Positions 22,729 to 35,800 of a stretch of 64,000 nt of DNA are shown here, one piece after another. The DNA comes from Watersipora subatra (taxonomy: Eukaryota > Bryozoa > Gymnolaemata > Cheilostomatida > Watersiporidae), in NCBI RefSeq assembly GCF_963576615.1, contig NC_088710.1:17541877-17605876 (forward strand). The letters are read 5' to 3'. The notes under the pieces are model-generated. The model was not told where the DNA came from and did no database searches. It worked only from the letters and a program-made list of their open reading frames with translations. Positions within the stretch are counted from its first letter, which is position 1. Each line of letters starts with the position of its first letter. The position numbers and the translations under genes are program-made.

Positions 22729-25700
22729 TATAATTAAAGAAAACTATAGTTAACGTTTCAAAGTAATTTGATCAAACGATTATTTTTTAACTCTGCTTTT
22801 GTCTTCCTTAGCACAATGTTGCATTTTCTTGTTGTTCAAGAAATACAAACAACTAGTTGAATAAATACATATAAAATACAAAAATAAATACATTAAAAAG
22901 GTTTTATTTGAAGTTGTACAATAATTAATACATGTACTAATATTTAAATTTAGGTTGTGAAATATTTTTTTGTCATATATAATATTTTTACAATCAAGCC
23001 TTGTCTAGAGGTAGTAGTTAGGAGTTTATGTCAATTAAAATATATCATAATAAAGTTCATTAATTTTATAAGTCTGAAAATAAAAGTTCAAAGGTTCATT
23101 ATAAACATGTTTGGCAAATATTGTTCTTATGGCATTGATCTGCACTGCAATAGTGCAAAACAAATTAAGTGCCATGCCTTCCGGTAAGCATTCTTTAAAG
23201 AGTTGTGGGACTTCAATTTTTTTTAAAATATAAACTGACTAGGATGAAAGTACACTTAAAACTAGCAGTGCCAATGCCGGTACTCTAAAATGGGCATACT
23301 AAACATTACATAGCGAAAAAACTTGTGAAGGCCCTGTTTTCTCCTTTCTTAAAGAAATGCGTGCAAACATTATGTAAAATTTATTCCTCATCATGTCTAC
23401 ATCTCAAGGACTAGAAGCAATGTTTACCTTCCTCACCCTAAACACATTGATTACCTTCCCGCATCTTTAATCATACAGCTAATTTCAGCTGAAACTGGCA
23501 AAACACACTGTCATTTTCTGTTAATATAACGAAGAAAAAGGTTAGTACCTTTCTATGAAGTGTAGGATGCAATAAACTGTCATAGACTGAATATGCGCTG
23601 TGTTCTAATGGCAGCGACTGTTGGTTCACCTATAATATGAAGTTTTTAATTTCCGTTGCAAAATAAATGCTGTAGGCCAGGTTAATTAACATTTGGTCTG
23701 AGTTCTCCGTGTTATGAGCGTAATACTCTACTTGAGAATTAACTCCTGAGCATACATAATACTCTACCTAAAGTAGCTCACTAAAGTATTTTCATGCCTG
23801 ATGTTGGCTACATAAGAATAACAAAGTGAAAGCCAAAGATGTAGATAAAATGCTTAAATGGCAGAAATACAGTCAAGGTTAAGTATACAGATATATAAGG
23901 AGAAAAGAGAGTTTAATTGGCAGATTTCCGGTCTCAGAGGCTATCAGATCACATGCTAATAAGTCTGGGGCTATTGGGCTGCCGTCTAACAGTCCCGCAA
24001 GCTATCAATCCCATAGGCTATTGGTCTGCTGGTTAAGCTATTGAAGTGAAAGCCAGAGACCCATAAACAAAAACAGCTTCTCACTTTTAGACATCGGGTG
24101 TCACTTTCTGTTCATTTTTTGAAATTATGATAATAAATAAAGGTTTAATAGTTGGCGCCATTTTTTATGTCAGAAAGTCAATCGTAAAACAGCCTAAACT
24201 CTTAGAAGCAAATGAGATTATTTCAAGCGTTTCTTTTGCTCTACGGAAAATATTTGCTATACTTTACCTTAGAAAAAATATTATGTAAAGAAATTAGCCT
24301 ATTTGTCGTTTTAGCATTTCAACTCATATTTCACTCCGAGCTTTTTAAATATAGTAAATGACAAGATGAATACCTTTTGGATGCTGCCAGTGGAATCTCC
24401 AAGTCTCCTGAATTTCATTATTTTTACCAGTTTTATAAGGCAACAAAAAACTGAAATATGTGATATTTTGATGCTCTCTGTTATATTGTTCTTTATTAAG
24501 AACGATGACAAATGCGCTTGAATGGCCACCAAAGCTTTGGGAGAAGGAATGGTGACATAGTTATCGTTAATTTTTAAAAATAACAGCAAATTACAGTATT
24601 ATAAGAACTTAATACGACTTCACAAAGATAATGATTGCTTTACTCAAGATAGGCTGAACTCCGGCACATGACGATTTGGTTGACAACAAGTGTTGTTTAA
24701 TTCTCATTTAAAACCTGGCGGTGAAACCACAAAAAAGGCTGAAAATAAGCTTGATGCCATACAAATACCAGCATGTTCTTTCCTATCTAGCAGAAGGCAA
24801 CAGCTGGAGGCAGATTAATAAATTTCCTATAATCAAAGTGTCAGCGAACTTCTGTGCAGCTTTAACCAATACCTCAGCGGGTCTAGTTTCTATATTAGCT
24901 GACTGCACGTGCTGTTACACACGCTGCCTTTGAATAAAATATTCTGACAGTATATTTATATACCTGAATAGAATTCAATTGTCTCATGATGAAGAGGGTT
25001 GTGTGTTGAGTGTGCTGCTTGTAAAATAACTGAAAACTTCTCACACCTCACGTTCCAGTTTGACATCTATGTGAGAACATGGTAATTATTAAAACTTGAA
25101 TGTACATGACCTCTAATTTGGTAAATAAAGTACAGATGCTCACAATTACTATCCACGTTCTTCTAATGTCAGGTGTTTAGGTTTTTGTGCTTTGCATTCA
25201 TAAAAGTGGTTCGAATCTCAAGGCAAGCTTGTAGAAAAATTCATGGGAAAGTTTGATAGAAATCTATAGACCTAAAGGGTTGCCATAAGACAACCGAGCA
25301 AAAGGTTTTGAAATGATTGTAGCTCCACTAAAGAAACCAAAAGTTTATAAGGAGCAACCTTTTGGGTCAAAACTAAAATCAGAATATTAATGTTCCTTCA
25401 TCTATTTGCTGTCATAAAGGCCACACGATTTCTCAGGCTGCCTTCTGAATAACTAATGTTTTGGCAGTTTTTTACTATGTATTGTATTCATCAATAGTAA
25501 GTTGCCTAACCAAACATGAATATAGGCTAATATGACATCTATGTTGATGTCTATAGGTAGGATTCTCTTGGTAGCCATCTAGCATCTGCTTAGTAGCCAT
25601 CTGCTTGACGCCTTTTTGCCACATCTTCGAATAAACTTATCAACACAAATTGCATTTATTGGAAAGCTGTCCGAGCCAGCTGAGTGGAGGGCGTTGCTCT

Positions 25701-26190
25701 CTTATTAATCGAATATTCCTCGCTACAGACAAGCGTAATACCGGCAGCGCTGACGTGATGCACTTGACACTTGTGGCGCTACTCCAGCTGTTAGAGTTAC
25801 CGGTTTCTCAGTAAAACCAAATAATTGCTACGCTGAAAATGTTGCAGCTAGACGGGCATAATTATATACTGCAACAGCTGCCGCTCACTTCAGAAGAGGT
25901 TGACTCGCTGATAAAAGCTGTCGGTTAAGATAGTGCTTCTAGATCAAGATTATTAGACAATCAGCATGAGTGGGTGGCGCTGCCAGAAAGCCTTGGGTTG
26001 GTAGCTTTTTTGAAAAAACATGTTTTTACTTAATTTGTTTTACCTTAAATTTATTACCTTTGCAAAAACTACCTGAAACTGCTCTTCGATAATGTTTTTG
26101 AGAAAGCATACATAACAAATTACAACAATATATGTAACAAATAAATTATAGATGTATTATATAAGAGTAGTAAAAAATATATATAGGCTT
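22729..26190. other. Unassigned region
   Basis: AT-rich with scattered short frames of no recognisable family. A tRNA-like fragment (AGCTGAGTGGAGGG near 25677) may be a decayed SINE head. Nothing else I can support. Confidence 0.4.
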
Positions 26191-26191
26191 A

Positions 26192-26232
26192 TGTTGGCCA
26201 TAAGCTAGTTTCTTACTAGCTTATGGCCAACA
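26192..26232. repeat. Perfect 18-bp stem-loop
   Basis: TGTTGGCCATAAGCTAGT (26192-26209), a 5-nt loop, then its exact inverse (26215-26232). Confidence 0.9.
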
Positions 26233-26307
26233 AGGATTAAGTTTGAAATACAATTTCTAAGTTGTTAGCACTTTGTTGAACAGCAAATGAAAAACCTGAT
26301 AAGTGGG

Positions 26308-26336
26308 TCAAATAACACAATTGTGTTATTTGAGCC
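26308..26336. repeat. Short palindrome
   Basis: GGTCAAATAACACAATT and its inverse form a nearly perfect dyad centred on AATT, with one mismatch near the ends. Confidence 0.8.
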
Positions 26337-27059
26337 AGTTCAGATGTCTCTAGACTCGATCTCTGACAGTTGGTCTAGCGACAAATAGTTCGATTCTAAT
26401 TGGTCTAAAGCTTATTGGTCTAAAACCCACTCTCATAACAACTAACAAAACATGTACGTTTTTATGAACATGGTTGAATAATTATAGTCGGACCCTTGCC
26501 GCTGAATCCAGATTCATATACCACTCAATCTCATGGTTTCTTGTGAAGCGAGAGAACCTCACAATTTGGAGATCCTGATATTCCATCATCTGGACACCTG
26601 CCTAGATACAGGGAGCAATCTCATTCCTGTCGGTGAAATTTATAAACAATAGACTTTGGCATAAATGACGTTTGGACCGCCTATTGTTAAACCAGAAACA
26701 GTCATGTTTTGAGCTTGTTACTGGTGGCAAGTGATTTAATTACTCTCATTCCTTTGGTGTTGTGAAATAAAAAGTGACAGAAAGGATAATATAATTGAAA
26801 TAATGACAAGCGGTGCTGATTTTTGTATCAGGTAATACTAAAATGCAATATCGTAAAATAAATGTTTGATCATGTTTACTGATTAATCCACATATTATTA
26901 TTATATATTATGTTATCATAGTATTGATTATCAGTAGTAATAGCGATGTCAGACTTTTTGCCCTACAGGCCATGAGATCGGGTCGTTTGTTGTCAGGATG
27001 ATAAATGACATTGAAATTAACAACGCCCTGTGATTGGATGCCAAAATCTATTGTTTAAA

Positions 27060-27167
27060 AATTTCACCATTCCTGTCACCATCGGTGGCCTATTTTAGGA
27101 AATGAACCCATCACCTATTGTTCCAGTTAAGGCGCTCTAGACCACTAGGCCACAGCAGCTCTTCAAA
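27060..27167 (-). mobile_element. tRNA-derived SINE fragment
   Basis: On the - strand, box A TGGCCTAGTGG (plus coordinates 27142-27152) is followed 33 bp later by box B GGTTCATTTC (27099-27108). Both the match and the spacing are typical of a tRNA-type internal promoter. The flanks do not fold into a functional tRNA that I can see, so I call it a SINE head. Confidence 0.6.
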
Positions 27168-27527
27168 CTAAAAACATTTAACTAGGCATATGCTTTATTC
27201 CTTCAGCGATGACCTCACATAAATGCTTTTCAAGAGTAAAAAATAACAATATGAATTTATGAAGTGTCAGATAGGCTCACTGGTCCTGTAAAGCATACGG
27301 CTGAGTGATATTTGTGACTATTATTGGTTGGTTCAAAACGTTTTTATCACCTGATGAAATTCACTCTTGTTCACTTATTCAGGATACTTGTAGAACTGCC
27401 AGACACAAACGTCTGTTGATAAAATCAGCCATTCGCAAAAAGCAGCAAAAATTAAGAGCATATTGATACAATTGCTCAAAGTAGGTTACTCAAACAGACT
27501 TCGTTGTTAACGCCTTACTTCTTTGCG

Positions 27528-27790
27528 TTTTTCAGGGTCTTCCAAACAACAAAAAGGTTGCTTTGGAGACATCCTTCAGTCCTGATTAACAGTTCGTCAT
27601 ATGCGGTTAGTGTTGGTCTTTTTCTCTCTTTTTTTGTGTGCAGTTGCCACGGTTTTCACTTCCTCTCAATGAGATAGTAAAGACATGTACCGCATGAATA
27701 GCTCAATATGTTATGGGGTATTAATAGCTCCTCTCTAACATAGACACTGTGCCAAGGAAAATTGCATTTCAACTTGAGCTAACACAGTGC
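27528..27790 (+). pseudogene. Inverted, broken copy of WDR82 exon 7 with flanking intron
   Basis: 27536-27605 matches WDR82 exon 7 (37439-37508, - strand) over all 70 nt with 8 differences. The preceding TTTTTCAG acceptor, the GTTAGTG donor and about 180 bp of downstream intron (for example GTTATGGGGTAT and CCAAGGAAAA) are also similar. In the WDR82 frame it reads [17 protein letters not shown], then a TAA stop where the intact exon has Ser. Introns are retained, so this is a DNA-level duplication and not a processed copy. It lies beyond the 3' end of WDR82, in the opposite orientation. Confidence 0.9.
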
Positions 27791-27799
27791 AGACTGCTT

Positions 27800-28420
27800 T
27801 TTGAGGTTTGATCATTGAATGCCGAATCTCTTCTTTGGTAGTGGTCTTTTAGACATAGAACTGTTAACAAAACCTCCTTGGACACACGTTCTAGAAAAAA
27901 TAACCCTATGGAAATGCCACACAACGATTTACCAATAAATTATAAATCACGAAAAGTCCGCTTATTTTAATCATGACAGTTTGACCAAAATTCCAAAGTT
28001 ACTGTGCAGTATAGGGCCTGAAAATAGACCAATGTTGTAGGGTATACCAACAACCTGCTTACCTATATGAACATGTATATGTAATGCGTCATAGTATGCA
28101 ATATCAGCACAAGGTCTCTTCATAAATCAGTTTGTCATATGGGAATTCATTCAACAGGAATGGCTAACCTACCTACGCGCTGTAGCAGGCTTCAAGCATC
28201 ACTCTTCATATCAGTCTGCAATACAGAAGTACTCTGGCTGTATTGAATATATTGGTTAATGCTGCAGGGAAGCCCAAATGGTACGTTCAAACGTAACATC
28301 ACGGTGTAAAACCCTATAGACTAGTGCTTGTAAGATATTCGATGAAAACTGAACAATATAATCCTATACTTTATATGATGCCAGAGAGCTTGATGCATGC
28401 TGCCGTCATTAGTGTTACCT
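27800..28420. other. Unassigned spacer
   Basis: AT-rich sequence between the WDR82 exon copy and the CpG-dense patch. Nothing recognised. Confidence 0.4.
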
Positions 28421-28429
28421 TAAAAGACT

Positions 28430-28830
28430 AACCAACAGACAAAACAGCGGCCTGTATGAACTTGTCAAGATGTCGAAATCCATCACAGTTGACTATCTGA
28501 AGCCTGGTTCTCCTATATGCCGCAAAGCACCGGCGACAGCATCGCAGGCTATTGCAGTGAAATGTGAGCCTATAGCGCCGGGTAACCCCGGTAGTCGCCA
28601 GCGATAAACGCAAGAATTTAGTGCTGTTCAAATTCCGGTAAAGCCGCAAGCAAACCTTGCCGAAACGCTCTGTACAGGTGAAGGTCACCATTATCGAAAC
28701 AGCATGGCGAACAAACGTTTTATGCGATTATTAGTGATACAGATTTATATGCGAACAGAAGCCGCCGAGCCTAGCGTCACAAGCATTTTGCTGCGCGAGT
28801 TACCGCCGGAATCTCACAATCAATATGGGA
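28430..28830 (-). promoter_or_regulatory. CpG-dense patch, possible promoter or first exon
   Basis: This stretch is clearly richer in G+C and CpG than its surroundings (GCGCCGGG, GCCGCCGAG, CTGCGCGAG and many more). An open frame of 87 residues on the - strand has no recognisable family and ends just before a donor-like AAG/GTAACA at about 28419. It could be the 5' exon and promoter of the - strand orphan gene at 17860-19284, whose start follows a splice acceptor, or part of an unknown repeat. Confidence 0.35.
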
Positions 28831-28859
28831 ACCAAGTCATGCAGCAAGTTTAAAAGGAA

Positions 28860-29803
28860 ATATTATAATGAAAAGGTGAACTACTATACTAGTTTAAGGA
28901 ACTGGTATAGGGCATATGTTAACAGGCCCAGTTTAACAGAGTAGTTTGGCAAATTTAAATTTGTAGAAGCCTGTTAAAAATGTTAGCGTTCGTTAACCTT
29001 TCGACAAACTTGTGCATAATTTATAGTTTTACCAAGTAGCCAAATTAAATTTTTCAGTGCATCATAAACCATGTTAAGTACTTGCAATTTCCTTTAGCTA
29101 AAGAAATTTCATATAATACTGTAGTTTATCAAACACACCGTTTCTCCTGGGAATATTGCATCATGTGTTGCACTCTAGTGAGACACGCAAATGCTCCTAG
29201 CAGTTTGTACTTTTCCAATTTACCTTGAATGTATATTTACATTTACAATACAACTTCAATCTTACCACCCATTATTTTTTCTAGCTGATAAATGACTGTT
29301 TTCACAGCATCCACTAAATGTGGTTGCAGCGGAACAATTTATTACGCATGTGTACTCTCTTGCCAACAAAGTATAGCTCATATTGGAAATAAACTGAATT
29401 AACCAAAAGCCCTAAAATGAGAAAAACCAGATAAAAAACTTGATATATTTGATTAGAGTTATATTGTTAAATGGTACATTCTGACAAAACAGTCATAGAT
29501 TGTTACTAAAGCTCATATGAGATGTTCATCACTGAAATGAGGCAAAAGAAAATTCTACCAATTACTGAAATGGCGAAAAACCTTTAAAACAATTTGCTTG
29601 ACTGTGACTCATTCAAGTCACATGAAAGACGAATATACCACATGACCACATACCACATGGCTGTCAGTAAAATGCCACGTTGAAACACACAGCAATACAA
29701 TCCATGTGACCTGTACAATAAAAGACATATGTACAGATTATGTACAAGCGAGGCCCAGAGTCTAGCAGCTGATGGAGGGAAGCTGATTGAGGACTACTTC
29801 AAC
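28860..29803 (-). other. WDR82 3' untranslated region and spacer
   Basis: AT-rich. On the - strand an AATAAA (TTTATT at 29338-29343) lies about 460 nt after the WDR82 stop and is a candidate polyadenylation signal. Confidence 0.45.
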
Positions 29804-29839
29804 TCAGATATGATCCTCCAAGTTGGGCAACCAGAAACT
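29804..29839 (-). CDS. WDR82: WDR82 exon 9 (terminal)
   Basis: Codes residues 305-315, [11 protein letters not shown] and TGA; the human protein ends AFWLPTIDD. The acceptor on the - strand is TCTGTTACAG. The 36-nt exon was found by searching for the conserved FWLP motif and is separated from exon 8 by 6.7 kb. Confidence 0.88.
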   Translation of the reverse strand, partial: SFWLPNLEDHI

Positions 29840-32800
29840 CTGTAACAGACAAAAGAGAGTCTGGTTAGCAATACCAAGTCCACAATCCTTTATAATTGAC
29901 TGCCATCACACCAATATACAACAAATTATCGCTATGTTCTCATGATGTGCCTAATCTGTAAATTTGCAAGAGGGAAACAGCAAAAATCCGCAAGCCGAGC
30001 GAGTTTTGTTGCTCGCAAATTTTTACTGAATGTCGCATGCGAAAGACGGAAGCGGCACTTTGGATGATGTGCAAAAAAATGCCCCGAGAGTTATTCCATT
30101 TTAAACATTTTCCACAATTCAGTTGTTCTTATTTTAATTTGAGCTGTTCCATTATGACTACTGGCGTAAAAATCGTTATCTTTTTAAAAAAAGTGCCCTC
30201 ATTAATCCGCAACACGCGAATTTCCATTGAAACACATATCACACAGTAACACAATGTGCGCACAATTTCAAATCGACAGCATAAAAACATAGTAAATGTA
30301 ATAGAGTGATTAACTGCTCTTCAGATGATCTGAAAATAAAAAGAATTCTTACATTTTAACATACATTTGCTCACATATTCAGCCAGTCAAGAGATATGTC
30401 TGACGTTGCCAGGGTATTAAAAAAGTCCTTGAACAGAAAATTTATTTTGATTTAACATATACAACAGCTACCATTCTAACTTTTGAACTTCATATCATGA
30501 GAAACGTGTTTAGTGCAGTTCAAATAAATTAAACGACAAACCAAAACAACTGCAAAGGTGTATGAATGTGAAATAATTGGCATGTAACGGCTAAATAAAG
30601 TCCGTTTTGTTACAATGAAAAATGATTTGATACTGATACAACTAATATGAACTGAGAAAATAAAATAAAAACCATGAATATGTTGAATTAATAATAACAA
30701 TGTGTACATAGAAGTGTGTGTGTATAAAATGGTTTACTGTTGCAGCTATCTATTGAAATTTTGAATATGACAATGCTGGGAACTCTCAATAGCGATACAA
30801 GCATAAAAATGAGATATCGAAAATAAATGCATCAGTGAAATGCTCGAGGGTAAATTGTATGACCGAACAGAAAGAGAATGTAGAGACAATTCCTACTCAA
30901 GAATGCCCGTGCGAACAGCTTTTAGTTCCACAATTTCCAGCGAATGCCCTTTGCAAGAAATTTGCACACTTAAAACTTACAAATAAAAAAATAATAATGG
31001 ATATCAAAATGGCTTTTTAAAAAACTTTCAAAAGAAAAACAAATGTGAAACGTAATGTTCATTCATGACAAAATGTACATATTTAGCATAATCGTGACGC
31101 TGAGACCATAGATAAGCTGCTGAGACCATAGATAAGCTACTCAAGATGATAAGAATGCCTTAGCCTTGTGGTTAGGTGCGCTTGTGGTTAGCTTGGTTGT
31201 GGTTTACAATCTTGCAACCCATTGTTTTTTTACGTCATCAAGCCTTTTTTCACATGCGCTCATTCACAAAAAAGCCCTCATATTTGTAGAAAACGATCGT
31301 TATTCTTTTATTTAATAGTATTTTTTCGTGTTGTTTTGATACTATAGTAAAAGAATTGCAAGCAAAAGCATCGTTTTCAAAAATTTATTGCAAAAGCATC
31401 GTATTTTTAACGATAAAAGTTGTCTATAAAGATGGCCGACGACGATAAAATGATTTCACGAAAAAACGAAGGATCGCAATCCACGTGTGCTCAATTCCAG
31501 TATGGTGCAGATTTTTCAATGCTAGATTTTAATCGCTATAATTGGACACAGAAAAAACAGAAAATGAAAGATTAAAATTTATATAGATAATGCCTAGCTG
31601 CATCTGTGCAACATGTATCTAAACTGAATTATGATAGACTAGCGGAATGTCCGGCGTTGCACGTGTATTAAAAGTCAGCTTATAAACACTGAGGGGTAAT
31701 GTCGTTGCCTAGCACATTGCAAATGGCTGATTTAAGTAAGCTTACTAATGAGAGCCGTGAGATCAATCATAAAAATAATGTTGCGCCGTAACGGAGAACG
31801 GTAGCATATTTTCACCCACATAGCGGCATATATCGCCCGATGAATTAATTAATCATGCGTTGCTTAATTGGTAAGGGATTCACCAGGCAAACGGGAGGTT
31901 CCGAGATCAAATGTTCTGCAATACGGATTCTTCAATACAATATTTTAATAGCTATAGCTGGACAAACCGAATTACACACAGATACACAAACTTTGAGACA
32001 TAGATTGAGCTAATAATATTTGTGAACAGAGCTCAGGAACCAAGAAAAGCAAAATAATTTTTGGAGAGCCATTCGTGATACGAAGGAAGATGTTGAATAT
32101 TACTACATGCAAAACTAACGCGCCCATGTTCCAATGCGAATACAGAATCACGGATCATCGAGAGAATATTCATGTAGATGAAGGAGAAATCAATTCTATA
32201 CAAGCATTACATACGCCATGAATAGCCTACTTCCCCATAAGGAATTCCTAATGAATATTTGCCCATAGCTAGACTGAATGGCTACTTCAGCGATGTAAAC
32301 CTTGCGTAAGGCATCCACAAAGCTTTGCAAATGAAAAAACCGAGTTAGCAAAAGTTCTTGACAAACTAGTAAAGGCCGGCTCACACTATATCGTCATTTG
32401 TCAGCGTTTTCCTTTCGGCATTCATCGTACATTATGTGAACCATGAACCGATGGCATTGACGAAGCAACGCAGACACGTCGGAAAACTTTGCAGCTGTCA
32501 AACATTCCCGATATTTCGCCGAACATCGACGACCGCCTCTCAAATGTGAACTTGGAATTTGGAAATCGTGATTTATTCATATTCGTTTATAATAGTCGCT
32601 GTGGGATGAGTATTTAATTCCAGCACGCGAAAACAAAGAGTTTTCGCGAAAATTTAAAAAGAGAAATGGAGACACTACGTCACGGAGTATTTCCTGATAG
32701 AAACAGGATAGTTTTGTGATAGTGTGAACACCGTTATCATTGACGATCACAGAAGTATTGTGGCATCAATGCCGAGTTACGGCGATATAGTGTGAACCAG

Positions 32801-35800
32801 CCTTAAGGTATATCTTGACCTCAATAAGCATAGATGTATTGCTCCAAGCAATCCATCGATAAAAATAAGACGACTTCAAACGTAGAGCAGGCTGTCAATC
32901 AGTGTGACATAATCACAATTATTTTGAGCGTCTGGAAAAGGCTATAACAAGGTGATACATTTAAGTGAAAATTACATTTCCAATATGGACAGCTTGATTG
33001 ACACAAACATACTGTGCTATCAGGAGTTGGGAGACTACCCAATAGTCCACACTTTTGTTTATCTTGGCACCCTTGCTAGAGCGGTGTTAATCAATTTAAC
33101 AACCCCATATTGCGCATCATTAAATGCAGAAATTTCTCCTTGTTCCAGCAAAATATAGCAAAAACCTATTTGTCTCATTTTAAGGCAGAAGTGATGGAGT
33201 TGATGTCATCAATTTACCAAGTATAAATAGTAACCCGGCTGCTTCACACACACCCGATGGTTTTTTTCAGGGCCACATATTATTACATGACTTGTTAAAA
33301 TCATGTTGTAACAATATCACAAAATTAATTAGTTGAGAATACAATGAACAATTAACTAGGCTAACTTTTGATTTTGGTCAAGGTCAGTGACATACACATT
33401 TTCATTGAAAAATTGTTTATTCCCAACTGCTGCTTATCGGAGAGTCCCTTTGTATTGATCGTTAGAAAACTCTGCATCTAATGGTATATGGTTTGTAGTG
33501 GCTTCTAGCAAAATTAAGCAATTAGCACAATAATTGTTACCAGTAAATGTCTTTTCAAAGGCAAGGTGGCCTCATTATTTCTGACTGCACTGTGGGTTGC
33601 CTTGAATTATCACATGAAACTTGACTGATAAAATTTGCCAAGTTGCGGACTCAAAAAATAAAGTTGTTCTGAAGTTTTTTTGTTGTAAATAAACAGGCGG
33701 TGAAAATAAAAATCAAACTGTGCTCGCTAATAAAGATTTTTTTACAGAGTACGAAAGACACTAGGCAGAAAAAGAGTTGAACTGATACTATTCACTTTAA
33801 GAACTTCCGAAGACTGATGAGATGGGAAATCTCACTTTGATGACATTCATCTATTTGCTCCAGGCCTGCTTATAAATAAGTTCATGGCGTACAGAGGTTA
33901 TTAATAGTAAAGAAAAGTTACAAATAAATATGCAGATGATTGTTTGTCAAGTTCCACAGGCTTGACCTTTTAAATGAGTCCAACAGTAATGGTCTGTATG
34001 CCGTTGGGGTTCTTGTAAATAAAAGTACACGAGCGCAGGTCATAGGATGAAACTTTTGCATTCCCTCTGCAAAATTCTCTTTCAAGTTAATAGATCTTTT
34101 TGTAAGACTCATTTATAATACAAAAAACGGTGGACAAGCACAACTGGTTAAAAATTCATGTACGCCATATCATGAGCAAACGAGCTAACAAACAAATAAA
34201 GACTATTTATAACAAATCGACAGCCTATGGAAAGTGAGACTAGTAGATCTGTCAGCCAGGAATAACGATACAACCAGCAGACAGCGAAGATAACAGCCAT
34301 TATAATCAGCATTGATAGGGATTCATTAACTAAAATCGCTGCCAACCCCAAGGCTGTGACATAAATTAATTACGCAATGAGAGACAAACACAAAAAAACA
34401 GGGCATTTCAAGATATTATATTTGTAAGTATGCATCATGCAGAAGTCACTTGGGAGCTATGGGTTGTGGTCAGTTTACCTATCTGCAATTCAGCATTGAT
34501 TGCGTTTAACCCCTGTCCGCGAGTTCCCTAAGCATACCATCAGGCAACTATTATAGCAACGGCTTAATAATTCAAGCATCTGTTTCATTATTAAGCCATT
34601 GCTATAATAGTTGAAACATATTATGTTAGCAAAGATCGTTCTCCCTATAGTTGTCCATTATTAGTGTTGAGCAGCGCAAAAAAACTAGAAAACTTGCCAA
34701 AAATGTCCAAGACAAACATGGTAGTGGTAGAAAACAGTCAACAAAATGCAAAGCATGGCTTACTAGAAACATATCAACTAAAGTTATCAGACCCTGCAAA
34801 TAAAAACTGGCACAATCGCCTAATCTCGGTTAAAACTCAGCCTAAAGTGAACAAACAAAAAAATCGGTTTTGAACTGTGGTCTGAATGCAGCTCAAGAAT
34901 TCTCAGCATAGTGAAAGCATTCTAGAAGCAAAGCATAAGATGATTGAGAATCTTTGTTTACATGTCAGCGGCAGTGTAAAGAGCATTAGCCAGAATGTGA
35001 GTCAAAGACATCCCATCAGATTGAATGATATTACAATTAAAAAGCAGACAAATCTAGAACAAAATAAGATCAACTCACGATATACAACCCAACTACTATA
35101 ATCCAACAATGGTGATTACGCATTTGTTATACATAAAAAGACATAGGGAGCTGGTTTAAAGGGAGCCGCCACATCCATGTATCATCATTACAAGATGCGT
35201 ATTTCACATTTAGAATTCACCAGTTAACTGGGAGACTTTTATTTTTTCAATCACAGATCTCATATGATATGACTGCTTACATTATTCATAAAATGATTGT
35301 GATTTGTACTTAAAAAAAAACATTTTTAACTACTAATAGCAATTTAAAAGTATCTATTTCAAATTATACTGGTATTGTTATTTATAAAGTTCAAAGTCTT
35401 CGACATTGGAAAAATTGGTAAAGAAATACGCCCTTCATTTAGACCTACTTATTCCTCATTTAGAATAACAGTAACGATAATAATAATGGTTTTGAAACGA
35501 AAAATGAGATGTTTTCCCATTTTCGCTTCTGAAGGCCTTATTGCCACTGCTCATTTGCCTTCCTATGAATGACTCACTAGTCCATACAAGAAACTAGAAC
35601 ACTATATATTTTCGCTTGACTATTCAGATATAACTCCCCTAGGAAATGACACACTTAATATTTGACTCACTTAATCCCTTGCATCTTAAGAATGTGTCCA
35701 CCTTAATCCCTAATGCTAATATACTGCACATTAAACAATATAAAACTACAACTACCTGGAAGACTTGTTGCATATGGTAAACAGGTGTAGACAACTTCAA

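Noticed and set aside
27142-27152. Possible functional tRNA gene on the - strand
   Set aside because: Box A and B are good, but I cannot fold a cloverleaf with proper acceptor stem; a SINE head explains it better.
31433-31576. 47-codon frame starting [14 protein letters not shown] in good start context
   Set aside because: Its second half is the body of a SINE that recurs at 31920-31970, so coding function is unlikely.
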